Source: an uncultured Clostridia bacterium
GTDB lineage: Bacteria; Bacillota; Clostridia; TANB77; CAG-508
Length of the DNA stretch: 64,000 nt
Direction of reading: 5' to 3'
Assembly (NCBI GenBank): GCA_934130085.1
Contig: CAKOXK010000006.1
Coordinates: 1-64,000 of the forward strand
Numbering within the stretch: position 1 is the stretch's first letter; each line of letters starts with the position of its first letter. Shown here piece after piece: positions 24,857-34,667 of the stretch. Both the position numbers and the translations under genes were made by a program. Under the pieces are notes generated by a model. That model was not told where the DNA came from. It worked only from the letters and a program-made list of their open reading frames with translations, and made no database searches.

Positions 24857-25363
24857 CTATTTTGCAAATATAGCTCCTGCTGCCCCAAGAACTCCTGCTG
24901 AGGCAAGCCCCATAATTATACCAGCTAAGACTACTCCAGCCATAATAGCTACAGAACTTTTTTTGAAGTCCATATCAAGCAAACTTGCAGCTAGAGTTCC
25001 TGTCCAAGCTCCAGTTCCTGGTAAAGGAATTCCTACAAATAAGAATAAAGCCCAATATAAACCTTTGCCTGCCTTCTCTTGTAACTTTTTTCCACCTTTT
25101 TCACCTTTTTCAAGACAAAATTTAAAAAATTTTCCTATAAATTTCTTGTCAGAACCCCATACTAAAACTTTTCTTGCAAAGAAAAATATTAGAGGAACTG
25201 GTAGCATGTTTCCTAGAATAGCAATAATATATAAGAGTACAATTTGGTTTAATCCCGTGCATGCAGGACCAAATGCACTACTTAATCCAACAGGAATAGC
25301 TCCTCTTAGTTCTATAAGTGGTACCATTGAAATGAAAAATACAATTAAATATTTCTTTAGCAT
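24857..25363 (-). CDS. Small multidrug-export family membrane protein (COG2426)
   Basis: A 168-residue integral membrane protein of the Sm_multidrug_ex family, distantly related to DedA. The family signatures MVPLIELRGAIPVGL near the N-terminus and FVGIPLPGTGAWTG at about residue 113 are present, with 4-5 hydrophobic segments and a Lys-rich cytoplasmic loop (about 75-100). The family name comes from a weak historical link; transport has not been shown. AGAAAGG precedes the start. Confidence 0.85.
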   Translation of the reverse strand: MLKKYLIVFFISMVPLIELRGAIPVGLSSAFGPACTGLNQIVLLYIIAILGNMLPVPLIFFFARKVLVWGSDKKFIGKFFKFCLEKGEKGGKKLQEKAGKGLYWALFLFVGIPLPGTGAWTGTLAASLLDMDFKKSSVAIMAGVVLAGIIMGLASAGVLGAAGAIFAK

Positions 25364-25507
25364 AATTTAAAACCTTTCTAAAAAATAACAAAATCATTCT
25401 ACTATATACAAAAGAAAAAGTAAATATTAAACTATAAATTTAATTTTATAACTATAAAGAACTTTTCTAAATAGAATTTACTTTTTCAATTGACAATACT
25501 TGTAAAG

Positions 25508-25540
25508 ATAAAGAGGGTTTATTTTAACCCTCTTCAAATA
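25508..25540 (-). terminator. Intrinsic terminator
   Basis: AAGAGGGTT (25511-25519) pairs with AACCCTCTT (25526-25534). It sits just after the 25551 gene on the minus strand. Confidence 0.75.
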
Positions 25541-25550
25541 ATATTATATG

Positions 25551-25997
25551 TCATATTTCAAAAAGCTTCTCAAATAATTCGCACGTAATTTCATCTTCAA
25601 ATACTCTTTCTTTTTTATTTTGAATTACTATTATTCTCACTCTTTGAGTTCCATAGTTTACCCGAGCATAAAAGTTAATTGTGCCATAAGAGATTAAAGC
25701 ATTTAATGCTTTGCCAAATGTATCATCTTCCTTAATGGTTCTTAGTTCAACTTTTGTATATGCTTCTGGTACAACATTTTTTAGTTCTTCATCTATTTTC
25801 TTGAAAAGCTTTTGGAACTCTTCCTCTTCTTTCATACCAGTTTCTGTTTGAATATAAAAAATATAAATTGAAAAAGTAATCACCAAAAGTAACACAATTA
25901 AAATGGCTGTCCAGCCAGCTATTTTAATAATCATTGGAATGATTCCGATAAGAATTCCTATTAGAAATTCTTTATGTTTTTCTATGCCTTTTTTCAT
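25551..25997 (-). CDS. Hypothetical membrane protein
   Basis: I do not recognise this 148-residue protein. It has two closely spaced hydrophobic segments (about residues 12-48, IGILIGIIPMIIKIAGW then ILIVLLLVITFSIYIF) and a soluble C-terminal domain of about 100 residues. The start at 25997 is chosen because AAAGGAG lies 8-9 nt upstream; an ATG at 26057 has no RBS. It contains one in-frame CGG codon (25664-25662) that must be read as a normal triplet, which matters for the frameshift hypothesis. Confidence 0.65.
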   Translation of the reverse strand: MKKGIEKHKEFLIGILIGIIPMIIKIAGWTAILIVLLLVITFSIYIFYIQTETGMKEEEEFQKLFKKIDEELKNVVPEAYTKVELRTIKEDDTFGKALNALISYGTINFYARVNYGTQRVRIIVIQNKKERVFEDEITCELFEKLFEI

Positions 25998-26207
25998 CTG
26001 TTGTTCTCCTTTCAATGAGACATATAATATTGTTGAGTTTTTATTGCAATTTTGCAATGAAATTATTTATGTGCGTGCCTTTTTATTATACCACTGACTA
26101 TCCCCTTTTTCAACTATAAATTTCTGTTTTTGCCTGGTTTTTCTTGGTTCAAAACTCTCTATATGAATTTTTTTACATTCTTTTTTAATATTCTTTTTTA
26201 ATTTTAT

Positions 26208-26618
26208 TTATTCGATCCATTCTCCAAGACTTTCTTTTATCACTTCATCAAGTTCTTTGCAATCTTTATTTAGCCTTATTGGTACTCCTTTTTTGTTTGT
26301 AAAGCAGTGCTTTGTTTCTCCTATTGCTATTAGCTTTTGCTCTTTGTACATTTCATAGTCAATTGTTAATCTTACGCTATTATACTCTACACATTTTAAT
26401 CTGATTTCTATCTCATCATCAAAATCTGCACTATGTTTTATTTGACATCTGTATTCAAGTACTGGCGAACCAATACCAATTTGGTTAAGCTTTTTATAGC
26501 TGAAGTTTAGCTTATCCATCATATATATTCTCGCCTCTTCCATCCATCTTACATAGTTTGAATGGTGCGTTACTCCCATTGCATCTGTTTCATAATAATT
26601 AACTCTATGTTTATACAT
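26208..26618 (-). CDS. Acyl-CoA thioesterase, hotdog fold (YbgC/FadM-like)
   Basis: A 136-residue 4HBT-family thioesterase. The signature YYETDAMGVTHHSNYVRWMEEAR (given in part: YETDAMGVTHHSNY) contains the catalytic Asp and the helix start typical of YbgC. The hotdog beta-strands follow, ending with a THCFTNKKGVPI-type block. It would hydrolyse acyl-CoA in the cytosol; the chain length preferred is unknown. AAAGGAG precedes the start. Confidence 0.9.
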   Translation of the reverse strand: MYKHRVNYYETDAMGVTHHSNYVRWMEEARIYMMDKLNFSYKKLNQIGIGSPVLEYRCQIKHSADFDDEIEIRLKCVEYNSVRLTIDYEMYKEQKLIAIGETKHCFTNKKGVPIRLNKDCKELDEVIKESLGEWIE

Positions 26619-26677
26619 TTTATTGCTCCTTTATATTTTTATTTATATTTCCCTTACTTCACTTATAAATTTAGAAA

Positions 26678-26712
26678 AGCCACTTTAATATATTAGTAAA
26701 AGTGGCTCTTTG
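26678..26712 (-). terminator. Intrinsic terminator of the 26.7-kb gene
   Basis: AGCCACTTT (26678-26686) pairs with AAAGTGGCT (26699-26707); on the minus strand the stem is followed by TTTTC. Confidence 0.8.
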
Positions 26713-26722
26713 AAATTAGACA

Positions 26723-26989
26723 TTAGTGCCTTTTTAGGTATTCAATGGTGGTAAAAGCAAGATATGCCCATACAACTATCATAAAACCTGTGAAAACAAC
26801 TCCCTTATGTTCTCTCGTTCTTATGGCAAATATCATAAACTCATTAACCATTCCTATTAGGTCTATTATAATTACAACCTTTTGGCATTCCCTGTTAACA
26901 GTTCTGTTTTGTGCATCAACCGATGCCATTGCGAACATTATAATTATTAAAACGATTGCTATAATGTGTAACATAGTTTCTAATTCCAT
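26723..26989 (-). CDS. Small hypothetical membrane protein
   Basis: I do not recognise this 88-residue protein. Two or three membrane helices are visible (about 7-24, 36-55 and 64-83), with a short charged loop (AIRTREHKG) between the last two. AAAGGAG precedes the start. It has its own sigma-A promoter, a leader of about 80 bases and a terminator, so it is a single-gene unit. Confidence 0.65.
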   Translation of the reverse strand: MELETMLHIIAIVLIIIMFAMASVDAQNRTVNRECQKVVIIIDLIGMVNEFMIFAIRTREHKGVVFTGFMIVVWAYLAFTTIEYLKRH

Positions 26990-27072
26990 TTTTCTCTCCT
27001 TTTCAATTGCTGAATGCTGTTAATATATACTATGTGAACTCCCTAAGGAGATTGTAAAAAACAATCAGATAC

Positions 27073-27101
27073 AGTATACCATACAAATTTGTGTTTGTCA
27101 A
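27073..27101 (-). promoter_or_regulatory. Sigma-A promoter of the 26.7-kb gene, with a hairpin leader
   Basis: TTGACA (27101-27096) and TATACT (27078-27073) on the minus strand are 17 bases apart. The leader contains GATTGT/ACAATC and CTCC/GGAG inverted repeats. No known riboswitch is recognised. Confidence 0.75.
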
Positions 27102-27182
27102 AAATTTCCTATAATATCTTTTAGTCATCCTATTGTTATAAATAATAATTGTTTTCTTAAAATTAAAAATAAAAAAATTCGC

Positions 27183-27211
27183 TTTACAATGTGATAATTA
27201 TATGGTAATAT
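27183..27211 (+). promoter_or_regulatory. Probable promoter of tRNA-Leu
   Basis: TTTACA near 27183 and TAATAT about 17 bases downstream lie about 17 bases before the tRNA. Confidence 0.5.
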
Positions 27212-27227
27212 GTACAAGTAATTACTT

Positions 27228-27313
27228 GCAGGTGTGGTGGAATGGTAGACGCGATAGACTCAAAATCTATTATAGGAAACTATGTGCGGGTTCAAGTCCC
27301 GCCACCTGCACCA
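27228..27313 (+). tRNA. tRNA-Leu (CAA)
   Basis: An 86-nt class II tRNA with encoded CCA. The acceptor stem GCAGGTG pairs with CACCTGC, the anticodon loop is CUCAAAA (anticodon CAA) and the long variable arm is present. It is the only plus-strand gene near here apart from the cassette. Confidence 0.96.
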
Positions 27314-27337
27314 AACTTTGCTTATTTTATGCATTTA

Positions 27338-27380
27338 AATAAAGAGTTTTAGTAAATAACCAAAACTCTTTATTTTTTAT
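27338..27380 (+). terminator. Bidirectional intrinsic terminator
   Basis: AATAAAGAGTTTT (27338-27350) is perfectly complementary to AAAACTCTTTATT (27362-27374), with a T-run on the plus side. It ends tRNA-Leu and overlaps the 3' end of the convergent pilin-like gene. Confidence 0.88.
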
Positions 27381-29557
27381 TTATAAACTTGCAATATAGG
27401 ACGAATCCCACGACATGAAGAACTAGCGCCTGCAGAAGTATTAAAGACGCTGCTTGCAGTAAACAAACCTTTATTTGATATACATCTCAAGTAAAAGCTT
27501 GCACTATATATGTGTGCATAAGTGCAGCGTGATGAAAGCCAAAATTCAGTACCTATATTGACATTGCTTTTATTTCTATTTGCCCCACCAACATAATGAT
27601 TATATATAACTTTTAGCCAAGGATCATCTGATTTTTTATCACTATTGTATTTCTCATAAGCATAGTTTGCTTTCTTATCTGTTTCAACCCATGAATTTGT
27701 GCCAGTTGTATTCATATTATATGTTGTTATTTTTGCATCTGAGTAACCATTACTTGCTCCTTTGGACCTGTCAGTATTCTCGTATTGTGTAAACAATGTT
27801 GGAGCATAGCTATTCCATATACTTGATATCTTATTTGGTGCTGTTGAATCATTAGCATTTGTAGTCCACAAACTACCAAAATTACTTAGTTTGCTTTCAT
27901 CCATAAAGTCTTCCCATTTTGCATTTCTTGCTAACGCTACCTTTACTTGCTTAGTTTCACCATTTTTTAATTTAATTTCTGTTATGTTACCATATATATT
28001 ATTGCAAACTGTATCTAGTGCTAATACAGCATTATTATATGCATGTGCCCCTGTCAATCTTATTTGTAGCCTTGTCGCATCATCTGCTATATAATAATCA
28101 TATTTACTTGTATCAAATGTTCCTGTTTGTAAATCATAACCACCATCAGTTAATTTTGACCATGTCATATCTGTTTCTACTGTAGGTAATCCTGAATCAA
28201 CTTTGCTTAATGATTTTATATCTTTACCAATTAATTCTGCAATTGAATCTGCCTTTACATAACCTTTGGCATCAGCTCCAGTCTTATTTTTATAAAATTT
28301 GTCTGTTTTTACTGTTGCCCCTTGTGTTGTGTCTGAAACGCAGTCTGCCAAAACTGTTATTACTGGCCTAAGTGCACAGCTTCCTCCTCCATTAGTACCT
28401 GACGTATTATAATTTTTTATTGTATTAAACATTGTATATGAAGAATATGCTCCATCGGTTCTTGCATAAGCAATCTGAAAATGCTCATTTGATAGCTCCT
28501 CTGAATACGGATTTTTTCCATCAGACCCTTTATCCCAATTATAATATGTTGTTCTTGTTGCTATCCAATAATTATTTCCTGTACTCATCATATTTATCGT
28601 TGGTTTACTCGTTCTATTTAGACTTATAATTGTTGGCGATGAATTTGCTATTAGCATTTTTGGATTTTTTGATTGCGTAGCTGATGTGTTATTTATATCT
28701 ATATAATCTTCTATCTGATCTGTTGAATAACCATTGTTTGCTGAATCTAATTGATTAATCCTAGGTTCAATCTTTTTTCCACTCTTATATTTTATTGATA
28801 CATTATATGCTATATTGTAAAAATCACCTGCATTTACATTTCTTGCAGATAGGACTTTTTTTCCATCAATCTCAAGGTTTCCATATAATTTTGAACATAT
28901 TTCGTTTAGTGCTTTTATACCGTTAGTATAGCCATTTATTCCTGATATTGAAACTTCAAATCCTGTACTAGAATTAGCTATTAGATTTACTGTTCCATCA
29001 CTATTTGTACTTAAAACCTTCCATCCAAGGTCTTCGGTTTCTATTTCACCCGCTTCTACCATCGCAATTCCAGGAACATCTTGATTGTTGCTGTTTAATA
29101 CCTGATTTAAATGCTTATTTAAAACAGTTTCCGTCCTCTTACCTATATAAGTAAATGTTCCATCTTCAAGGTTTACAAGATAATTATAACCTTTGTAAGA
29201 AACTTGTGCATAGCCATCTCCATTATTTAGAAACTCCTCTAATCCATCATTTCCTACATTTGAGTTCAAATAATCTGCAAGTCTAAAATTATCTCCTGCC
29301 TCTTCTTTCACAATTTCCAAACCTGTTAAATACATGCTCATTTCTTCTTCAGCTGATGACTTTTCCACAGAATCAGCAACGTCCTTGGCTTTTTTAATAA
29401 TTTTATCATTTCCAATTATGCTCATAGTTATACCGGCTAGAGTCAATAATATAATGGTCGTTATTATGATAGCAACAAGCGTAATTCCTGATTGTTTTAC
29501 TATTAACTTTAATTTATTTTTCTTTTTTTTATTTTTTAAGCCTTTGTTTATATACAT
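27377..29557 (-). CDS. Large surface protein with prepilin-type N-terminus
   Basis: A 726-residue protein. A basic leader ends before QSGITLVAIIITTIILLTLA (about residues 23-42), the class III prepilin-like cleavage and membrane motif. The rest is a large exported domain with two related halves: LNEICSKLYGNLEI with LSARNVNAGDF, and LDTVCNNIYGNITE with LARNAKWEDF. Each half ends in a Ser/Arg-rich SALRPVI- or SSCRGIRPIL-type block. Such proteins are frequent in gut Clostridia, but the role is undetermined. No pilus assembly genes lie nearby. AGGAAATGAG precedes the start. Confidence 0.75.
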   Translation of the reverse strand: MYINKGLKNKKKKNKLKLIVKQSGITLVAIIITTIILLTLAGITMSIIGNDKIIKKAKDVADSVEKSSAEEEMSMYLTGLEIVKEEAGDNFRLADYLNSNVGNDGLEEFLNNGDGYAQVSYKGYNYLVNLEDGTFTYIGKRTETVLNKHLNQVLNSNNQDVPGIAMVEAGEIETEDLGWKVLSTNSDGTVNLIANSSTGFEVSISGINGYTNGIKALNEICSKLYGNLEIDGKKVLSARNVNAGDFYNIAYNVSIKYKSGKKIEPRINQLDSANNGYSTDQIEDYIDINNTSATQSKNPKMLIANSSPTIISLNRTSKPTINMMSTGNNYWIATRTTYYNWDKGSDGKNPYSEELSNEHFQIAYARTDGAYSSYTMFNTIKNYNTSGTNGGGSCALRPVITVLADCVSDTTQGATVKTDKFYKNKTGADAKGYVKADSIAELIGKDIKSLSKVDSGLPTVETDMTWSKLTDGGYDLQTGTFDTSKYDYYIADDATRLQIRLTGAHAYNNAVLALDTVCNNIYGNITEIKLKNGETKQVKVALARNAKWEDFMDESKLSNFGSLWTTNANDSTAPNKISSIWNSYAPTLFTQYENTDRSKGASNGYSDAKITTYNMNTTGTNSWVETDKKANYAYEKYNSDKKSDDPWLKVIYNHYVGGANRNKSNVNIGTEFWLSSRCTYAHIYSASFYLRCISNKGLFTASSVFNTSAGASSSCRGIRPILQVYK

Positions 29558-29675
29558 ATTTATCTCATTTCCTAATTATGTTATTCTATGAATTCAATGC
29601 AATCTTTAAAGAAATATCATGAAAAAGCTTATAGAATCAACTTTTTCTTACGTTACGTAAATTTTATGTAATAAT

Positions 29676-30374
29676 CTATTTTCTTAGTTCCTTAGTGAGC
29701 TTTCCAATTGCTTTAGTTTCAATTCTTGATACATAGCTTCTTGAGATTCCCATTTGTTTTGCTATCTCATTTTGTGTTCTGGGTCTTTTTCCATTTAATC
29801 CAAATCTCAACTCGATTATAGTTTTTTCTCTCTCCCTTAGTATTTCTTTTATTTTTTTATATAATCTATCCATCTTAATTTTTATGTCAATTTCATCATC
29901 TATGCTCTTTTCGTCATTTTCTAAAATATCTTTTAAAGTTATTGCGTTATCATCTTTATCTTTTCCTATTGGGTCTTCTAAGTATACCTCATTATTTTGT
30001 TTTTTTATTGATCTAAAATACATAAGTATTTCATTATCAATACATTTTGATATATATGTAGATAATTTTATCGATTTGCTAGAGTCATACGTGTTAATTC
30101 CTTTTATTAGACCTATTGACCCGATTGATATTAAATCATCTTGGTCTACATTTGATGATGAATACTTTTTACATACGTGTGCTACAAGTCTTAGGTTGTG
30201 TTCAATTAATACATTCTTAGCATCTTCACTGCCATTTTCCATTTCTTTTATAAGTTTTCTTTCGTCTTCATAACTTAGAGCTTCTGGAAATATGCTATTG
30301 TTTGAAATGTACCCCATTAAAAAGGTGCATCTGCTTAGGAAATATATTAATCCTGAAATTGTTACTCCAATCAT
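29676..30374 (-). CDS. sigK: RNA polymerase sporulation sigma factor SigK
   Basis: A 232-residue sigma-70-type factor for late mother-cell transcription. The hydrophobic pro-region (LIYFLSRCTFLMGYISNN) matches the SigK precursor that is removed by proteolysis. Region 2 (IEHNLRLVAHVCKKY, DLISIGSIGLIKGI) and region 4 (LRFGLNGKRPRTQNEIAKQM, ISRSYVSRIETKAIGKL) are complete. The gene is not interrupted by a skin element. GGAGGTG lies 5-7 nt before the ATG at 30374 (MIGVTIS). Closest relatives by pattern are SigK, with SigE as the alternative. Confidence 0.92.
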   Translation of the reverse strand: MIGVTISGLIYFLSRCTFLMGYISNNSIFPEALSYEDERKLIKEMENGSEDAKNVLIEHNLRLVAHVCKKYSSSNVDQDDLISIGSIGLIKGINTYDSSKSIKLSTYISKCIDNEILMYFRSIKKQNNEVYLEDPIGKDKDDNAITLKDILENDEKSIDDEIDIKIKMDRLYKKIKEILREREKTIIELRFGLNGKRPRTQNEIAKQMGISRSYVSRIETKAIGKLTKELRK

Positions 30375-30440
30375 TAAACACCTCCATATCATCTTACATA
30401 TTAATTATATGCTTCTAGATAATATGTCTGTGCCTGACCT

Positions 30441-31676
30441 CTATCTTTTCCTTCTAATAAGATACCCTTGCTCGCATCTAAATGGTATATTCATTTTTAC
30501 AGTTTGTCCAATTTTTCCTGGATTTATAAAATCAATGTTCTTATTTGTTTCACTATCGATTAACTCTTTTACTATAAATTCTTTTGGCTCAATTTCTCCG
30601 GGTACAATTAGTTCTAATTTATCACCTTTAAATAATTTGTTTCCAATTTTTACAGTTGTTAAATCATTATCATTTGCCTCGACTATTCCCCCAAATTCGT
30701 AGTCTTGGTTATATTGTTTTCCAGCGAATTCCTGAAAATCCCTGTTCTTTTTGTCATTAAAAAAGAATTCTGTTAAATCTCTGGTTTTTACCTTTTCAAG
30801 CTCTTTTGCATATTTTTTGTAATCATATTCCTTAGGTTTTTTTATGTAATCATCTATTGCATTTCTATAAGCATTTACTACACTTGCTAAATAGTATTCT
30901 GATTTTAATCTACCTTCGATTTTTAAGCTGGTTATACCCATCTCTATAATCTCTGGAATGCTTTTTATCAAACATAAGTCTTTTGATGACATTACGTAAG
31001 TGCCATTTTCATCTTGTTCAACTGGCATTATATTTCCCGGATTATTTTTTTCCTCAATATACATATTGTATGCCCATCTGCAACTTTGTGCACAATCTCC
31101 TAGATTTGCATTTCTGCCTGCCATGTAATCACTTAAATAGCATCTTCCTGAATATGCCCAGCAGATTGCTCCATGAATAAACATTTCAGTTTCAAGTTCT
31201 GGCGGAATGTTTGCAATTAGTTTCTTTATATCATCTTTATTCATCTCTCTTGATAAGATTACTCTTTTAGCTCCATTCTTATACCAGAAATTTGCAGCAT
31301 GAGCGCTTAATGTATTTGCCTGTGTGCTTACATGAATAGGAATGTTAGGTGCAACCTCTTTTATTGTATCTATAACTCCTCCATCTGATGCAATAATTGC
31401 ATCAACATTAAGGTCTGATAACATCCTAACTTGCTTTTTTATATCTTCATACATACTATCTGGAGCGTATATATTTATAGTTGTATATACTTTTTTTCCA
31501 ATTGAATGTGCATATTTTATTGTTTTTGCCAGTTCATCATCATCAACATCAGCTCTTGATCTTAAAGATAAAGAACCTGTTCCACAATAAACGGCATCAG
31601 CACCATAAAGAAAAGCTGTTTTTGCTTTTTCAAAAGAACCCGCTGGGGCTAATAATTCTACTTTATTCATAATCAT
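30441..31676 (-). CDS. U32-family peptidase-like protein (TrhP/YegQ type)
   Basis: A 411-residue U32 family member. Relatives (TrhP/YegQ) take part in prephenate-dependent tRNA uridine hydroxylation, so the peptidase label is historical. The N-terminal TIM-barrel start LLAPAGSFEKAKTAFLYGAD and the Cys-rich signature HGAICWAYSGRCYLSDYM with DCAQSCRW (iron-sulfur ligands in the family) are present. The start at 31676 follows AAAGGA; in-frame ATGs further upstream extend into the mutS2 promoter region. It is divergent from mutS2. Confidence 0.88.
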   Translation of the reverse strand: MIMNKVELLAPAGSFEKAKTAFLYGADAVYCGTGSLSLRSRADVDDDELAKTIKYAHSIGKKVYTTINIYAPDSMYEDIKKQVRMLSDLNVDAIIASDGGVIDTIKEVAPNIPIHVSTQANTLSAHAANFWYKNGAKRVILSREMNKDDIKKLIANIPPELETEMFIHGAICWAYSGRCYLSDYMAGRNANLGDCAQSCRWAYNMYIEEKNNPGNIMPVEQDENGTYVMSSKDLCLIKSIPEIIEMGITSLKIEGRLKSEYYLASVVNAYRNAIDDYIKKPKEYDYKKYAKELEKVKTRDLTEFFFNDKKNRDFQEFAGKQYNQDYEFGGIVEANDNDLTTVKIGNKLFKGDKLELIVPGEIEPKEFIVKELIDSETNKNIDFINPGKIGQTVKMNIPFRCEQGYLIRRKR

Positions 31677-31753
31677 GGTTATCCTTTCTTCTCTCATTTT
31701 GTAGCCTTTGTTAATTATAGCATTAGTCGTCATAATTTTCAACAATATTATGT

Positions 31754-31782
31754 TGACATGCATTTCTTGTGCTTGTATAATA
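31754..31782 (+). promoter_or_regulatory. Consensus sigma-A promoter of mutS2
   Basis: A perfect TTGACA (31754-31759) and TATAAT (31777-31782) are separated by 17 bases. Confidence 0.92.
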
Positions 31783-31817
31783 GATAATATACTAATATAA
31801 TTATTTTAGGAGAAAAA

Positions 31818-34016
31818 ATGTTTAAAAAATATCTAGATAAATTAGAATTTAACTCAATTACCAATGCTCTTTTAAAGTATTCTACTACATTTGTAGGTCA
31901 GAGAATTATTAACGGTTTGGAACCTTATTCTGATACAGAAAGAGTTAGAAGATATCTTGCAGAAACAACAGAGGCTGTCAATTTAATTCATTCTTTTGGA
32001 GCTTTACCAATCTCACACTTTGATGACTTAAGTGTTCCTTTAAAGCAAATCGAAAGTTCGATTAGTATATCTCAAAAAAATCTATTAGAGTTTGCAAATA
32101 TTTTAAAAACTTCACACGACTTAAAAGACTTTTATTCAAATTCTGGTATAATCTGTGAGAATTTACAATGCTATTTTGATTCTCTTTATCAGAATGATGT
32201 GATTCAGAAAAAAATATATTCAAGCCTTGTTTCAGAAGATGAAGTCAGTGATAATGCTTCAGCCAAACTAACCTCTATTCGAAAAAGCAAAAAGAATTTA
32301 ATTCTAGAAATTAGAAATAGGCTAAACTCAATTATTCATTCAAATACCTATTCTAAGTATTTGATGGAGAGTGTTATAACAATTCGTAATGATCGTTTTG
32401 TTATTCCTGTAAAAGATGAATATAAAAATCAAGTCAAAGGCTTTATTCATGACGTATCGGCTAGTGGTTCTACGGTTTATATTGAGCCTATGGCTGTATT
32501 TGAGATGAATAATGCCATTAACAGTTTGTCTGTTGAGGAGGATCGTGAAATCGAGAGAATTTTGGAAGAACTTTCTTCTTTATTTTATCCTATCTCATCT
32601 TTTATAAATCAAAATGTTAATTTAATTGGAAAACTAGATTTTATTAATGCAAAAGCAAAATATTCTATTGAAACAAATTCGTATGCTCCTGCAATAGGCT
32701 CATACATTGATTTAAAAAAGGCCAGACACCCTTTGATTGATAAAAATTCAGTTGTTCCTATAGATATTAATATTGGAAAAGATTTTAACACTCTTGTTAT
32801 TACAGGACCTAATACAGGAGGAAAAACTGTTACTCTAAAAACTGTTGGACTTTTATCAATGATGGCACAATCAGGTCTGCACATTCCATGTGGTGAGGGA
32901 AGTACTATTAAAATATTTGATAATATTTTTGCTGATATTGGAGATGAACAAAGTATTCAAGAAAACCTAAGTACTTTTTCTAGTCACATTACTAACATTG
33001 TTAATATTCTACACTCATATACTAAAAATAGCTTAATCTTAGTTGATGAACTAGGCTCTGGTACAGATCCAATTGAAGGAGCAAATCTTGCAATTAGCTT
33101 ACTTGAAACATTTAATCAATCAGGGGCTCTTACTCTTGCAACAACTCATTATCATGAAATTAAAAATTATTGTTTAACACATGATGGATTCGAAAATTGC
33201 AGTTTGGAATTTGATATTCAAAATTTAAAACCTACGTATCACTTACTTATTGGTATTCCTGGTAAAAGTAATGCTTTCTCAATATGCAAAAAAATTGGAA
33301 TTCCTGATGAAATAATTAAGAGAGCTTCTGATTTGATTAGCAAACCTGAGATGGATATTGAAACACTAATGAAACAAACCTATGATAATAAGCTCGAATC
33401 AGATAGAGAAAAACAGGAAATTACAAAAAATCTTCATCAAATTGAGTCTCTTAGAAAAAATCTTGAAAATGATTATTCTGACAAGTTAAAATCTGAAGCC
33501 GAAAAAATTGAAAGAGCTAAAGAAGAAGCAAGGCAGATATTACTTGATGCGAGAGAAGAAGCAAGCTCTTTAATTTCAAAGCTATCAAATATGGATGATA
33601 TAAAAAAAGCAAATGAATTAAGAAATAATCTTAATAAGAAAATAGCTAATTCTACCCCTGAATCTTCTCTTGATCTTTCTGTTCTTTTAAAACTCAATAA
33701 GAAGGATATGCCAAAGTTAAACAGCAAGAACTCTTCAAAAGGTATAAGCTATAATAATAATCATTCTCTAAACATCGCAAGTGAATTAAATTTAATTGGA
33801 GAAAATGTTGAAACTGCATGCGAAATATTAGATAGATATCTAGATAATGCTTCCTTAGCACATCTACATGAAGTTAAAGTAATTCACGGAAAAGGTACTG
33901 GAAAATTGAGACAAGGAATTCATCAATATCTCAAGACATCTAAATATGTAAAATCATTTAGCATTGCAGGTTATGGTGAAGGAGACTATGGCGTTACAAT
34001 TATAAAATTAAAGTAA
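31818..34016 (+). CDS. mutS2: MutS2 family ATPase/endonuclease
   Basis: A 732-residue MutS2, which suppresses homologous recombination and in some species splits collided ribosomes. The clamp/lever region is followed by Walker A (ITGPNTGGKTVTLKTVGLL), Walker B (LILVDELGSGTDP) and a coiled coil (about 510-590). The C-terminal Smr nuclease domain has LHEVKVIHGKGTGKLR. It is slightly shorter than the usual 780 residues because the linker before Smr is reduced. AGGAG precedes the start. Confidence 0.96.
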   Translation: MFKKYLDKLEFNSITNALLKYSTTFVGQRIINGLEPYSDTERVRRYLAETTEAVNLIHSFGALPISHFDDLSVPLKQIESSISISQKNLLEFANILKTSHDLKDFYSNSGIICENLQCYFDSLYQNDVIQKKIYSSLVSEDEVSDNASAKLTSIRKSKKNLILEIRNRLNSIIHSNTYSKYLMESVITIRNDRFVIPVKDEYKNQVKGFIHDVSASGSTVYIEPMAVFEMNNAINSLSVEEDREIERILEELSSLFYPISSFINQNVNLIGKLDFINAKAKYSIETNSYAPAIGSYIDLKKARHPLIDKNSVVPIDINIGKDFNTLVITGPNTGGKTVTLKTVGLLSMMAQSGLHIPCGEGSTIKIFDNIFADIGDEQSIQENLSTFSSHITNIVNILHSYTKNSLILVDELGSGTDPIEGANLAISLLETFNQSGALTLATTHYHEIKNYCLTHDGFENCSLEFDIQNLKPTYHLLIGIPGKSNAFSICKKIGIPDEIIKRASDLISKPEMDIETLMKQTYDNKLESDREKQEITKNLHQIESLRKNLENDYSDKLKSEAEKIERAKEEARQILLDAREEASSLISKLSNMDDIKKANELRNNLNKKIANSTPESSLDLSVLLKLNKKDMPKLNSKNSSKGISYNNNHSLNIASELNLIGENVETACEILDRYLDNASLAHLHEVKVIHGKGTGKLRQGIHQYLKTSKYVKSFSIAGYGEGDYGVTIIKLK

Positions 34017-34084
34017 CCACTTGTTCTATAACTTATTATATTATCTTTCATGTTTTTGGTTAGATAACAAAAATTCTTTTATAC

Positions 34085-34121
34085 TAAAAAATGTAGTAAA
34101 AAAATTTTTACTACATTTTTT
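34085..34121 (+). terminator. Bidirectional terminator between mutS2 and the 34.1-kb gene
   Basis: AAAAATGTAGTAAAAA pairs with TTTTTACTACATTTTT, a perfect A/T-flanked stem that works on both strands. Confidence 0.88.
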
Positions 34122-34134
34122 ATTCCGCACTCTT

Positions 34135-34512
34135 TTACATTCTCAATCCGTTGCAAATACATCTCTGACATTTACAAATTCTGCATGCCCTTGTATTTGG
34201 CCAGTTTTGGCTATTATTTGCATCGTTATTAGAATTACTGCTTGAATTACTATTTGAATTATTATTCATATTATTTAAACGCAAATTTGATATCATTCTA
34301 AGTAAAAGTGCTGCTACGAATGCTAATATACCATATATTATAGAGGCAATAATCGCTTGACTTGTGCCTCCATATTTAAGAAAACTGACTAGTAGAAACA
34401 TTGAAAATATTACAGCTCCAACTAATAATGGATTATTTAACATTTTTTGTAATGCAATCGCTATTATTATAGTAACTAGTGGAAATACAAAAAACAATAA
34501 TATTGGATCCAT
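34135..34512 (-). CDS. Small membrane protein with Cys-rich tail
   Basis: A 125-residue protein with three membrane helices (about 3-20, 27-45 and 53-74), an Asn/Ser-rich linker (NNMNNNSNSNSSSNSNND) and a C-terminal cluster CRICKCQRCICNG that could bind metal. The membrane part resembles DUF2651-type proteins, but this is a weak match. The start at 34512 is supported by AGGAGG at 8 nt; an ATG at 34554 is not. Confidence 0.65.
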   Translation of the reverse strand: MDPILLFFVFPLVTIIIAIALQKMLNNPLLVGAVIFSMFLLVSFLKYGGTSQAIIASIIYGILAFVAALLLRMISNLRLNNMNNNSNSNSSSNSNNDANNSQNWPNTRACRICKCQRCICNGLRM

Positions 34513-34667
34513 ACTCTTATCCTCCTGCTTCATTGTATTCAGAACCAAATTCAATTGTTACTTTGCAGTTTCATAGCAACATAAAAAATTGGTCGCTACG
34601 CGGCATTTCAAAAAATAATATAATATTTATTTTTTTATTGTATTTTTGTATTTTCATTTAAATTTCA

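Noticed and set aside
34580..34620. GC-rich patch upstream of the 34.1-kb gene as an RNA gene
   Set aside because: Only about 20 bases; no stem or tRNA fold could be built.
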